From the NCBI GenBank assembly GCA_013423325.1, contig BLJB01000214.1, positions 26,818 to 90,817 of the forward strand: a DNA stretch of 64,000 bases, written 5' to 3'. Source of the DNA: Usnea hakonensis (lineage: Eukaryota; Ascomycota; Lecanoromycetes; Lecanorales; Parmeliaceae). The position numbers and the translations under genes are program-made. Positions 10,946 through 22,065 of the stretch are shown piece by piece. A model generated the notes under the pieces. It saw nothing but the letters and a program-made list of their open reading frames with translations, did not search any database and was not told the DNA's origin. The stretch's first letter is position 1. Each line of letters begins with the position of its first letter.

Positions 10946-12268
10946 ATGGATACCGCTGCAAATGCCTCTAATCAGCTCCAGCCACTTTCAGTCATGCTGA
11001 GCGCTCTCCATCTTCCTTCCCCCATCTCGGCTTTGCATAATCTTTCCGGCGTTGAGGTCTTCCTTCCCGATTCAGACACTGCTTCTTCGATACGTTTCAA
11101 AGCAATTATTTCTGAAACCACAAGTCACAACTTGCTACTACGGTCTTTCTATGACGCCAACATCTGTGGAAAGATTTTCAACAGAACCGAATACGTACTT
11201 TCTCCTCTGCCGACTTTCGGAATATCACGCTGTGCCTTCACCACCCCCTTCAGTTGGATGACAGGGGAGTCAAGTTTGAATGACCAAATTGCACCTCAGT
11301 TTGACGTCGATGGCGTGAGCTACATCCCGTTCACGCACCAAGGCCACTCCTTCTCACCACAATTCCTGGTTTGTGGCCATATTTTCTGCCGCCAAGAATA
11401 CGAATCCCAATTCGTGGCAGTCTTGGGCCTCCGTTTTCTGCGGGAATACTTTATCCGGGCGCAGTCTACCGGAAAAGGGTGGACGATACAGCTTCCACCA
11501 CCTTGTCTCGTCCAGATCAGCGTGCTGCCTATTTTCACCGACGGCTGCTGTTTGAATAACGGAAATGCTGCACAAGACCCCGAGGCCAAGCCTGCTCTAG
11601 GCGGATACGGCATTCATTTTCCCAATCTTCCCGATGGATGGGATATATACGGCGCACTCGCCTCGGGCGGACCCCATACGAATCAAAAAGCTGAGCTCAC
11701 CGCCGTCATTCGTGCCTTGCAAATTGTTCGTCTACGCAACGTACCCTGTGAGAAGATCAGCATCTTCACCGACTCGAAGTATGCTGTTCAAGGCTTGAAC
11801 GACTGGATTCCCAATATCTGGCGTTCGAATGGCTATCATACAGCCAAAAAGCGCGTTGTCGTCAATGCGGACCTCTTCAGATCCCTTGACAAAGAGGTCT
11901 CTCTTTCGATCAAGAATGGCGTTCCGGTGACGCTGGAACACGTTCCTAGGGAGCAGAACCGAAAGGCAGACGCATTATCGAAATGGGGTGCCGCCAGCAC
12001 CGTGCCGTCGATTTCACTCAGCAATCCACACAAGGGAGCTAACAAGGGAGGTGGAGACGGAACAACGGGAAAAGGGGAGGAAGACGGAAATGGTGGAGGA
12101 CCTCTTAAAGCAAAAGACAGCAACGGCAAGGATGACAGACCCGGGCTGATATTTGGCAAGAACCTATGTGAGATGACGAAGCCTTTGGTGCAATGGACTC
12201 CTGATGGCTATTACTGGGTAAAATATAACGATTGCTCTGGCGAGACAATAGAAATGCTGGTCGTCTAG
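10946..12268 (+). CDS. RNase H fold protein (type I)
   Basis: A single exon of 440 residues. The central part is a ribonuclease H1 fold with all four acidic positions visible: D199 in FTDGCC, E250 in QKAELTAVIRAL, D276 in FTDSKYAVQGL and D342 in NRKADALSKWG. The family cuts RNA in RNA-DNA hybrids. Stand-alone RNase H domain proteins are numerous in filamentous fungi, sometimes derived from retroelements. The roughly 180 residues before the domain are not recognised, and the C-terminus has a low-complexity Gly/Lys stretch (ANKGGGDGTTGKGEEDGNGG). The chosen start at 10946 has a good context (GCCATGG). An in-frame upstream ATG at 10856 would add a hydrophobic 20-residue leader that looks like a signal peptide, unusual for a nuclease of this kind. 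It lies next to MULE 1 but outside its TIRs. Confidence 0.72.
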   Translation: MDTAANASNQLQPLSVMLSALHLPSPISALHNLSGVEVFLPDSDTASSIRFKAIISETTSHNLLLRSFYDANICGKIFNRTEYVLSPLPTFGISRCAFTTPFSWMTGESSLNDQIAPQFDVDGVSYIPFTHQGHSFSPQFLVCGHIFCRQEYESQFVAVLGLRFLREYFIRAQSTGKGWTIQLPPPCLVQISVLPIFTDGCCLNNGNAAQDPEAKPALGGYGIHFPNLPDGWDIYGALASGGPHTNQKAELTAVIRALQIVRLRNVPCEKISIFTDSKYAVQGLNDWIPNIWRSNGYHTAKKRVVVNADLFRSLDKEVSLSIKNGVPVTLEHVPREQNRKADALSKWGAASTVPSISLSNPHKGANKGGGDGTTGKGEEDGNGGGPLKAKDSNGKDDRPGLIFGKNLCEMTKPLVQWTPDGYYWVKYNDCSGETIEMLVV

Positions 12269-13886
12269 ACCATTGCTAGTCTATCGCTGGTTCCTCCGGA
12301 CATGGCTCCAGTCTCTCCGGTTGACCCACCGGATAACGTTGCTAGATCGCGGCGATTGCTATGCATATGATCAACATAAATGTAGCTCTTTCGAACTGCT
12401 TCACACAGTTTAGTCAATGTTGGCCTCTACTTATCAGGCCCTCTGTACCGAAAAGAATGCCAGTGTCAGAGGCAATCTCGGGATCGCCCAGATCAACAAA
12501 ATTAGTTAGCCACAGCAGATAATAAAGTACTTCTACTCCCTTACACAAATAAAAAAAAGCTACACTATACTCTACCCTAAACATAAGCCATATAATCCGA
12601 AAATCCAATCTCAAATACCAAGACAACCCCCCCTTTCCCCCACACCCTACATCACCATCATCCATCCCACTAGCCCCTTCACCCCGCCAACCCCCCACCC
12701 ACAACCTCCCCGCCTCCCATCCCCCAAACTCCTCAGCACAAGAAACCCCCCTCAACATCACCCCTTACCCCCTCCCTCAACCCTCTCCCATAACAACAGC
12801 ACGTACACGCTCCCAGCGCTGTAACGCCAAAATCAACTCCCCAATGATCGCTGCCACCACGCTGTTACACATAGCCTATTCCAATGAATGAAAGGATGGA
12901 AATGTGGCTCTCACTAAGAGTGATGATCATTCGCTATTTGATGAAGAAATTGACGCGGGCGCCAGTACTGGGATATTCTACGATATATTGTTGAGAGAAA
13001 GGGGGGTTTGTGAAGGGTGCAGGAGAGAGAGAGTGTGTGTGGGTGGGTGGGTGTGGGTGATGGATGCGTTGGCGGTTGTGTGACGGCGTTTTTTGGGGGA
13101 TGGGATGGGATGGGAGATTTGGCTCAAGCGGTCGAAGACTGGGCTAGCAGCGAATGTACAACTGTGAGGCTGAAGAGGTGGTTTCCGGTATTAAGCTGGG
13201 GGGGGAGCAAGGGGTTTCGAGATTTAGATGGTTATTGTTGGGTTTGTGCAGAGTTCTAAGGAAGGGATGGTGAAGAGTGGGGTTTTGCGTGTTTGATTTT
13301 CTGGACTTATGTCTTTGTGAGGCTTTCGTTAAGGGCAGGGTCAGCTTACTGAAAAAGCTACCAGGACTTGACTTTCCGTTTCCTCTGCTTACTAAATGGC
13401 CATGTCTGCTCATGCAAATTAAAGTAAGGTGCAAATTTGCAAGACGGTCGCTGGATTTTGCGAATGGATTGTTGATATGTCCAATCGCTTTCCGAGGATC
13501 GGATTTTGGGGGATATCTCGAGATCACTTTTACAGTTTGTGATTCTATTGTACAGGTACTGAAATACATCAAGTAAGGAATGACTGTAAAGCAAACCAAA
13601 TTGCAAAGACCAAATGACACGAAAATTAACACAATGCATGACGGTAAAGACTGTTCTGTACATCCCTTACTTTCCAGATCATTCGAACCTTGCTCCACTT
13701 TGTCTGTCTGCTTGCACTCAGCATTAAATGCCAAGGGTCACAGCTCCTGTAGAGTGTTGAAATCTAACAGGTGAACCCGCAATCAAAGTTCCTGTTACCG
13801 TCTTGATACCCTCCTGTTGTGCCGCATGTCTAGAGGATCAGACTTAGCGTTAGCGATTGACGGAAAATTATGAAACAGAAGGAGGT
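12269..13886. other. 1.6-kb intergenic region
   Basis: Several short frames occur on both strands, but none has a recognisable domain or convincing splice partner. A C/CA-rich tract lies at 12620-12790 and a GTG/GGG-rich tract at 13017-13110, both typical of fungal untranslated or promoter DNA. No RNA gene is seen. Confidence 0.4.
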
Positions 13887-14340
13887 TCAACTACTAACAG
13901 ATCCGTCAGAAAACCAGGACTGGCCCGCATATTCAAACCACACGGGATCACTATCAATGTTGCCAGCGGTAATTTTCAACGGGCTCGGCAGCTGACTGTT
14001 GCTACCGTCCATGGTAGCAGGAGAAGGTACGGTGTTGGCCTCTCCGATGCCATTATGATAGGCATCCTTGAGGGTGATGTCGAAGCGATAGACAGACGTA
14101 TCAGTGCCAGGTCCCTCGTTCTTTTGGTATTGGACGATACTAAAGATTGGCGATTGAGTCAATCATCTTGGGGATGAAAGCGTTGAGGGGATATTGAACT
14201 CACTGAACACCACACCATCCAGGTTGGTAGGCGCGCTTGGACAGGGGAGCCGCAACATCGGATGATCCTGTGTTTGATGGGAAAGCGAGAGTAAGGAGAG
14301 ACAAGCTTCCGAGAATGATGGTGGTGGAAGCGAGATGCAT
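13887..14340 (-). CDS. Small secreted protein with Kex2-type site
   Basis: Two exons (14204-14340, 13887-14139) with a GTGAGT donor and CTTTAG acceptor give 129 residues. The N-terminus MHLASTTIILGSLSLLTLAF is a clear signal peptide. A short propeptide follows, ending in LSKR, a Kex2-type dibasic site, before AYQPGWCGVHIVQYQK. The mature part is about 100 residues, with the hallmark WCGVH-x-VQYQKNEG start and a DSDPVWFEYAGQSW end. I have a general memory of similar secreted fungal proteins with a WCGVH start but no known function. Only one cysteine is visible in the mature part, so it is not a classical cysteine-rich effector. Expression timing and role are unknown. Confidence 0.78.
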
Positions 14341-14683
14341 GATTTCAGAGGATGTAGAGCTGTTGACTGTATGGGAAATGGGAGATGAAAGGATTGAAAT
14401 GTATTGCTGATTGAAATTGATTTGGTTGAGATGTGAATGATGGGAAAGTGATGGGTATCCCAACGACTCTTTATAGATTTCGCAGCAGGACTGATGACGA
14501 TTGACCTCAAGGCTGGGACACTGATACTGAAGCAGCTGAAGCAGTACAAGTCGAATCACTAGCAGCCAATCTCCGTTCTGCCATCAGGGGCTTTCCCCAG
14601 TGGAGCAGACTTGAGTGATGCAAGCTTGAGGCGCACGTCCTGCTGTCCATGACGCTGACCACCCATCCCATCATGAGCATTTG

Positions 14684-15530
14684 ATGTGCTTGAAGTATGA
14701 AACGCCTTGTGCTACAATAGTACGCAACTTAGTGCTGTCTAATCAAATCCTATGTGCACAGCGTGAATTGCCACTGTGTTCTTTTCGAAGATAGCTTTGA
14801 AGGGTTGAGAGTATATACCGTGTCACCAGAGCACTGAAACGCTGCAGCCCTCATACTGCGATTCGTACACAGAGAACACGTGTATGATCATATGTCGCGG
14901 TACCAATGTCGGCATTGCAAGTGAAACAATTAATTTGAAGCCACCGTTTCGGGGTTTTATTGCCATATTGTGGCATTCCTAGCTGAGGATGTTGTTGCGC
15001 TCCGTACGTTAGTCCTGATGGAGTGATTATCGAAACCCTTGGGGGAGGGCTATGACCGCGGCGCGAAATCCTCTAGGAGTTGTCAACGTACTGACGCAAT
15101 GCCTGGAGATGTTGCGAGACCACTGCCACATGCATTTCTCTAGATGATAGATATAGCACTGCCTCTTGCTACCCTGAATGATGCCCACGGATCATACCAT
15201 TGAGTGTTTCATGTGCTGAATATATGAACAGCCTTGGGCAATGATAAGAGGCTATGTCTCGCTGCCGTCTAATCGGAGTTATATGCACGAGGCGGATGGC
15301 CATCCGTGTCTGTGTTACAGAGGCCTTGATGTTGCCCATTAGCAGAACACGAAAACGCTGCAACCCTCATATCACAATGCAAACTAGATGGTCCCCGGCC
15401 TCATCAGGACATTGTGGACTTTCTATGATTCATGAGATGGTGTTGCTGTAATTTCTTATTTTTAGAATGTCGTCCTCCGTACGTACCCTGTTGCGGCCGG
15501 ACTGATGGATATGTCGAACAAATGGATCAT
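14684..15530. repeat. Diverged direct duplication, two units
   Basis: Two segments, about 14684-15045 and 15207-15530, share a series of collinear blocks: an ATGTGCT...GCCTTG block, GTCTAATC, ATRTGCAC, ACGCTGCARCCCTCAT, an ATTGTGG block, and CTCCGTACGT (about 15000 and 15475). Spacing between blocks drifts from about 520 to 475 bases, so the copies have accumulated indels. No reading frame is conserved between them, so this looks like an old non-coding duplication or the remains of a small transposable element. Confidence 0.5.
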
Positions 15531-17150
15531 AGCCAACACACAGATCATTTGCGGTATTCGAAGCCGACCTTTACGTACACCTGCTGACGTAGACCGCATG
15601 GATTTTCTATATTTGATGACATTGTGGGTTCTCGATCGAACCAATGTGTAGGATGTCTGATAATCCCGCTGCTTTACCTCATTTTGCTGTTGAAATAGAT
15701 GTGACCTTTTACAGTTGTATACCTCCTCAAATTGAGCCGCTACGCTTTCAGCTCCGCAATCTTAAACTGAGCGGAAGACAACGGAACACATCAGTCCCTA
15801 TTCAAGTAGTAGGGTCCGTGTTCGCACAGATTTGCTTCGAATCCTGCATCATGAAACTCATTTGAAAAGAATGCCTTAGGCTCTGGCCACCGTCAAACAA
15901 TTCGGTTCAGCTGTTCTTGAATTAGATTTAGACGCCGCAAATCTTCCGTGCACGGACAAAGATTCGCATTTTCCTAGCGACTCACGGCTCGAAAATATCG
16001 CGAAGCAGAGGGAGAAAAATCTAGGCAATGCAGAATGCTTGTAGTACGAAGGATTGGGTCCTAGACTGGTATGTCCTGCCTTTTTCCCAGTATCAATCGA
16101 CTGATTGACGGGCCCCGATATGAATCCAATATGAAAACTTGTACTTGCACCGAAAAGGATAGCGTACGAGTACATATCACTTACCCCCTGCTCTGGTCAT
16201 CTCACCAAGAATTTCACTGCTGTCGAATAAAAATTGTGCTTGAATTATTGCTCACATAGCACACCTGGTACTAATGTTGCCATGGGTCTTTGTTTCGGTA
16301 CGGTACTGGGTTCAGTAGGTTTCCGCATTGCTTTGGAGGTCCCGTATAGTTGCTTGCCAGTGCCACGCGCGATACGAATTGGCTCTGATCTGAGGGACTC
16401 GTACGGTCATAGGGGGCAAATAATTCAATACAGCAAAACTCCACCCAAAGTGAAGAGGTGGAAAAGGAGAAGTTCGAGGATTCAAGGAATACAAAGTTGG
16501 TCAGAAGTCACCAAAAATTCTCATAGTACTCGTACAGTGACTACTAGGCACAGCGAGTGCTTGAGCCATGACATGAAACAAGGCTGAACCTTAAGTACTT
16601 TACCTAGGTACCTTACCTTAGGTACCTCTTGAAGTGACCTACGGCCGCCAATATAGCTCCCGATCGGCATGCGTCAGGGCGTCACTGCCCCTCCAACAAC
16701 GTCTACTTTATTTTCAGGGTGGCGCTTCGTACAACATAGAAAGATTGGCCCGCTTCAACAAGCCTTGCCATAAAGTAATTCAGGAGGAGAATGATTGCAC
16801 TTTCCTCACCTCCCGAGAACTTCATTGTTTACTCTCTGTGGTGTTGCCGTTGCAATAGACAAGTTATTGCACAATTTGATTTGGAAAGAACCAATTAGAT
16901 TTCTAATGAGTCATACCGTCCAGTATTCATACGCTACCCCTTCCCAGCCCCACAGGCTTTTCTACTAATGTGCACCTGTCGCATTGCGCGGAATTCCCAT
17001 TTCTCACTTCAATTGAATGCGGAGATACGCTATTTAGTATCGCAGAAAGCTCCTTCATCAGGCATCCCAGCAGCAACAACGCTGCGCGCTACTGTTCATC
17101 TCTGAATCACCTCCATACATGCCAGCAAAGCTCTTACTTGAAGCAGCAAC
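15531..17150. other. 1.6-kb intergenic region upstream of ZPR1
   Basis: No supported gene. A cluster of overlapping palindromic motifs (TACCTAGGTACCTTACC, then TTAGGTACCTC) occupies 16600-16628. Similar clusters occur at 283 and 57.2-57.33 kb. The last few hundred bases presumably hold the ZPR1 promoter. Confidence 0.45.
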
Positions 17151-18710
17151 ATGGTAGACCATTCAACAAACGAGTACCTCAACACAGAGCGTGCTAAGAA
17201 CGACGAAAATGATCTCTTTGCCGCAATTGGCAAGCAGGTCCTTGGGCTAAATCTTGGGGACGACGAGAAGCCTACTGAAGATGATAGAGTCAAGGTAGTG
17301 GACGAGATTGAAAGTCTCTGTATGAACTGCCATGAGAACGTATGCTTTTCTTTACTTTCAACTGCAAGTGAGTTTGGCTGACCTTCGTGACAGGGCCTCA
17401 CACGACTACTACTTACAAAAATCCCCTACTTCCGCGAGATCATCTTGATGTCCTTCTACTGCGAGCATTGCCATTTGAAGAATAATGAGATCCAGCCCGC
17501 AGGAGAGATTCAGGAGCAGGGTTCAAGATATGAATTTAAGCTCAGCAGTCTGGCTGATTTGGAACGCCAACTTGTTAAGAGTGATACAGCCATCCTGCGA
17601 ATCGAAGACTTAGACATCGAAGTGCCACCTGGGCGAGGCCGTCTCACCAACGTAGAGGGAATTTTGAGCGAAATCCTGAAAGACCTTGAAGGCGATCAGA
17701 AGTTGAGGAAGAAAGAAGACCCAGAGCTCTTCAAGAAGATCGATGGCGTTGTACAGCCACTCATCAAAATGTTGATAGGCAGCAGATTCCCCTTCACAAT
17801 TTCCCTAGATGACCCTGCCGGGAACTCTTGGATCGAGCCTTCTCCCTCCGACTCCGAGATGAAAGGCAAATACACCCATTCACAGTATCCACGGACGCCC
17901 GAACAGAACGAGACCCTAGGTCTGGGCGAGGTTTCAGGAGAGCAAGGCGGTGGTTCAGCGGAGATCGTGCCTCAGCTCCAGCCGGGGGATGGTGATGGTA
18001 TGGAAGACGTGGAGATCCTCGAAGGCCAAACATATGACTTACCCGTTTTCTGTCCCGGTTGCACCAAACCTGCGCACATGCTGGTCCAGATGGTGCATAT
18101 CCCACACTTCAAGCAGGTCATCGTCTCGACGACCAACTGCGATATGTGTGGATACAAAACGAACGATGTCAAGACCGGAGGCGAAGTCCCTGAGAAGGGC
18201 AAGAGAATTTGGCTTCACGTCACAGACGCTAAAGACCTCGGACGCGATATTCTCAAGTCAGAGACATGTCTACTCAAGATTCCCGAATGCAGAGTCGAAG
18301 TCACGCCGGGCACAATGGGTGGTAGATTCACGACCGTTGAAGGTCTTGTAACGCACATTCGTGATGATCTCAGAGGCTCTATCTTTGACGCGGGCGAAGA
18401 CGAGGTTCCTACAGATTCAATGCCTTCGGACACCAAGAAGGAATGGGGCACATTCTTCGCACAGCTCAACAAAGCAGTCAAGGGAGAGATTGAGTACACT
18501 ATCATAATGGAAGATCCGCTAGGTAACAGCTACTGCCAGCTTTTGGATTTGGATGACTCGGGGAAAGATCCAAAGGTCCGAACCCAGGAATATGAGCGTA
18601 CAGAGGAGGAAGAGGAGGAGCTCGGATTGGCAGATATGAAAACGATGCTGAACGAGAAGGGCGAGTATGTGAAGGAAACGCTCCGCAGGAGGAAGACTAA
18701 GCCCGAGTAG
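17151..18710 (+). CDS. ZPR1: Zinc-finger protein ZPR1
   Basis: Two exons (17151-17339, 17394-18710), with a GTATGC donor and a GACAG acceptor preceded by GCTGAC, give 501 residues. Two ZPR1 modules are seen in tandem. The first has a C4 finger (C57-x2-C60 and C86-x2-C89, the latter in YCEHC), followed by the A domain with GRLTNVEGILSEI. The second repeats the plan with C283-x2-C286 (FCPGC) and C312-x2-C315 (CDMCGY), then GGRFTTVEGLVTHI and a DPLGNSY motif like the DPAGNSW of module one. Length and order fit the family. ZPR1 is an essential eukaryotic protein that acts as a folding chaperone of eEF1A and shuttles to the nucleus on growth signals. The intron splits the first finger. Confidence 0.95.
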
Positions 18711-19422
18711 GCTGCTGAGTCTGCCAACAGTAAGGGTAAAGCTCAAGAGTAATAATCATTGGTTCACACCGGGTCGAAGGGAGCGAAGTAATGGCAATGT
18801 TTTATAGAAGGAAACAGGCTTGTCGATGGTAAACAATGGCGCTATGTACATACTCAGCACTAGTTTTCACTTCTTTTCGCTCGAGGGCTTCAGCATTTTA
18901 CACAGCATGGCCTTGGTGGAAGAAGCATGAAAATTTGTATAATTACTATCACAGAGCTAATATCAGTGGACTCAAAGATGCTATCTGCTGGATTTTCAAT
19001 TACTTTATATATCGGATTTTAATCATCTCAACCCCCTCTCCCTGCGTAAGTATCGCAGCTCTTGAAAAGTGAATCCCAATCCTCAGATCTAAGAATAAAA
19101 ATTTCCACCAACTCACTTCCACCTCATCACCTTCGCGAAATATCACAGGGCTTTTAGCAAAGATGGCATCTGCTTCATATTTTCTAATTACACATCAACT
19201 CCTAAATGATCCCCATCCATAAGTACTGTCTTCAATCATCTCGATCCCCCTCCTTTGAAAAATAAATCAAATCCTCAGACCCAAATGTGACCTTTGCCAT
19301 CCAGAAATAAAGCTTTCACTTCACCTCATTCGCGCATTTTTTCCAGCTATTTTTTTCAACACCTCTTACCGTCGACACCTCTTACCGTCGGATGCCTCGA
19401 ACCCACCATCACCATCAGCATC
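18711..19422. other. Intergenic between ZPR1 and SET gene
   Basis: AT-richer than its surroundings. Two related stretches (about 19022-19110 and 19237-19300) share an ATCTC(A/G)A(T)CCCCCTC motif followed by AATCCTCAGA. A perfect 16-base tandem repeat ACACCTCTTACCGTCG spans roughly 19360-19390, just before the SET gene start. No gene is recognised. Confidence 0.45.
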
Positions 19423-20787
19423 ATGGGCTACAGTTCCTGCAGGGCTAAAAAGACGAGTCAGGCATTCCTTGGATGTAGCATCGATGAGAGGAAGCCTAGA
19501 TCCTCGAACGGTCGGCTTTCAGAGAGAGGAAAAGGGCAAGGAAGAGAGAAGGGGCGGAGTTTTGGGAAGGCATCGGAGTTGCTGCGGGTGAGAGATCTTT
19601 TTTGATGTTGTGCTGTTGGAATGGGGTTCATTAAGGACATGGCTCTGACGATTCTGGTATGATAGCGAGTGCAGGGTTTGAGCACGGCTCGTAAAGCGAC
19701 GAGGAACGAGAAAGAGGCCGCAAAGAAGAGACTCACGACGAAGACACAACTCCGTGGAGATAGTATACCAGTTGCAAAGGTATGTTGTCTTTGTGCCGTT
19801 GTAGTCACCGTTCTGACGACTGCACAGAAGACACACGGCGTGGTTGATGCCTCTGGAGAACTCAATGGAGGTGTGACAAACCTCCGTCGCCATGCTGCAG
19901 TTCCGGCCCTCTACACCATCAAAGCGTCACCAGGCAAGGGGCTCGGAATGTTCGCAGCTGCGAATATTCGAAAAGGCACACGAATCCTAGAAGAAAAGCC
20001 TTTCTTCTGTTTGGCCAAAAGCCCTGAATGGTCTGGGTCCGAGGCATACGTCCTGGATGAGATTCCCAAAGCATATGGCCGCCTGTCGGTCGGTGACCGA
20101 GAGAAGTACATGAGTCTAAGTTGCCCCGAAAGACATGATTGCAGCGTCCTGGTTGGCATATACGAAGCCAACTGTTATGAGATGGGATCGGGAACTTGCA
20201 TATGCCTCGACGCATCTAGGATCAATCATTCCTGCATTCCAAATGCTCACTTCTCTTGGAACACCAACATCGAACGGGAAACGCTGCATGCTGTCAAGGA
20301 TATCTTCAAGGGCGAAGAGATCACCATTAGCTATTGTCCCACGATTCGAACACTGAGCCAACGAAAAAAAAGCCTCGAGTCCTATTTCTTCACTTGTCGT
20401 TGTCCCGCTTGCCGAACAGATCAAAAATATGGCACTATGAGTCAAATACGCCGCCTCCAGATGCTCAATCTCGATCACAAGATCGCAGATTTTCAAAATG
20501 ACCCTGTAGCTGCTCGAGAAGAATACGGTGAGCGCGATGAAGAACTTGCTATCTTAAGACTCGTCAAGTTGATGGACAAAGAAGGGCTTGTCTATGGCAA
20601 ATCAAAGGCCTATCGGGATGCAGCAAACTCCGCTTTAAAACGAGGCTCAAGGGAGAAGGCGTTGGAATACGCGGGTAAGGAGCTCGATGAAGAATTCTGT
20701 TGTGTGGGAAGGGACGCGCCTTCTTATCTTGAGGCGATATCTTTCTCCCTGAAAATCTATTTCGGGGCAGATGGGATAGTGAAATGA
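19423..20787 (+). CDS. SET-domain protein (SMYD/SET5-like)
   Basis: Three exons (19423-19587, 19675-19779, 19828-20787), all in phase 0 with GTGAGA and GTATGT donors and CTGACG branch sites, give 409 residues. The first about 100 residues are basic and low in complexity. The SET domain begins with GKGLGMFAAANI (residues 126-137), has the split insert typical of SMYD/SET5-like proteins, the cofactor/catalytic motif RINHSCIPN (221-229) and GEEITISY (252-259). It is followed by post-SET cysteines C280-R-C282-x2-C285. No MYND finger is seen in the insert. Such proteins are lysine methyltransferase candidates, although many fungal members have no known substrate. Exon 1 is the least certain, because a shorter protein starting in exon 3 would still hold the domain. 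Confidence 0.8.
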
Positions 20788-20972
20788 CTGGAAGTGGTGT
20801 GTCGCCTGCAAGAGAGGAGCTGTGTAAAAATCGGCATAATGTTTGTGCTGATACGCAAGAATGTGGGGCGCCAGCAATAGGCACAGCGAAAAAGTGTATG
20901 CGAAACGGAGGCTTTAGCAAGCCATAGAGACGAGGGTTCGATGTTCGGCGAGACAATGCACCTCGATGCTGT

Positions 20973-21555
20973 TCATCCAGCAATGGGATTTGCATGCATC
21001 GTGACCCTCTCAAGTCTTACTACATCTCCCTGCATCCTTCCTTTCTTATCTACCTCCTTCGTCTCTAGCTTCTGTAGAGTGGCCATTCCTTCATCACCAA
21101 TCACTCTTCCAAAAACTGTATTTTTCCCATCTAGATGCGGCGCGGGTCCATACGTGATGTAGAATTGACTACCGTTCGTATTCGGGCCTTTATTTGCCAT
21201 TGCCACTATGCCGCGTGCGTTGTGGCGGAGAGACGGACGGATCTCATCCTCAAAATCTGTGCCCCAGATCGAAGTGCTGACTTTTGCGGAGGCGGATGCG
21301 GGGGAACCCGTCTGGACCATGAAGGTGGGAAGAGAGCGGTGGAAGGGAGAGGAGTCGTAAGCGGAGGAGGCACAGAGGGCCAAGAAATTCTGGCGGCGTT
21401 AATGATGTCCGTATAGAGCTCAAGTGGCATGACAGGAGCTTGTCCATGAGCTTGGTTGCGAGTCACAGTGGTCTTACTTCTGCAGTTTTGGGCACCGATT
21501 CGCAGAAAACCTCGATTTTGATGTTACCAAGGGTAGTATGGAGAGTCACAGACAT
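20973..21555 (-). CDS. cyp10: Cyclophilin-type peptidyl-prolyl isomerase, PPIL3-like
   Basis: Two exons (21478-21555, 20973-21389) with a GTAAGA donor and CCAG acceptor give 164 residues. The start MSVTLHTTLGNIKIEVFCES, then NFLALCAS, then FHRSLPTFMVQTG, then FEDEI, GIVAMANKGPNTNGSQFYIT and FGRVI, match the short single-domain PPIL3-like cyclophilins. The catalytic Arg lies in FHRSLPTFMVQ, and FMVQTG and SQFYIT line the active site. The segment after QTG (SPASASAKVSTSIWG) differs from the usual GDPTGTGKGG loop and could hide a small annotation or sequencing error, but it stays in frame. PPIL3-type enzymes are linked to spliceosomes in animals. It converges on the SET gene with 185 bp between the stops. 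Confidence 0.88.
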
Positions 21556-21686
21556 GGCTGGTGACGAGTAATCTCCTTCTTCAGCCCATCATGCTGCTGG
21601 AAAGACTTCGACAAGTTCAACAAAGAATATGGAGAGTCAAGAAAGTGTCAGCCCTAAAGGATTCCAAGTATTTTAGTGTATGCGGC

Positions 21687-22031
21687 CTAGAAGCGGCCTA
21701 ACCGCCGGTGGAGTTTGGGCTGAAAGCCTGGAAGCCTGGAGTTGCCGTTGAACTCGGCTTGGCGCTCGACAACACAATCTATAGGCTGCTTCTTGCAGAA
21801 GACTCGCCAGCAAATACTAAAGTCTAGATTGCCACTTTGATTAACCATTCTGAACGACCTAGCTCCCACCTTTCCCTTTGTCTCAGCATTCCCCAGTTCA
21901 TTCTTCGAACAACACCCAGTTTGGCAGCTTTCAGCTTGAGTTGCACGAGGAACAATTGGGAAAGACTTTCCTGTGGCAGCAAGGACGGACATAAAATTTG
22001 ATGATATTACTGCGGAGAAGCCTCGCAGCAT
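21687..22031 (-). CDS. Hypothetical ORF, doubtful
   Basis: An open frame of 114 codons with six cysteines (including CQTGCC and CWRVFC). No recognisable domain. Its ATG is only 34 bases from the arrestin-like start on the other strand, which leaves almost no promoter and argues against it. It could instead be chance coding in the shared promoter. Confidence 0.2.
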   Translation of the reverse strand: MLRGFSAVISSNFMSVLAATGKSFPIVPRATQAESCQTGCCSKNELGNAETKGKVGARSFRMVNQSGNLDFSICWRVFCKKQPIDCVVERQAEFNGNSRLPGFQPKLHRRLGRF

Positions 22032-22065
22032 GCTATGGGCGGGTTAAGGCAATATCCAAGCCGCG

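Noticed and set aside
13144..13734. Long minus-strand frame of 196 codons
   Set aside because: No domain, no splice partner, irregular composition; it may be chance coding in intergenic DNA.
15876..16175. Minus-strand frame of 99 codons
   Set aside because: No recognisable protein features or regulatory context.
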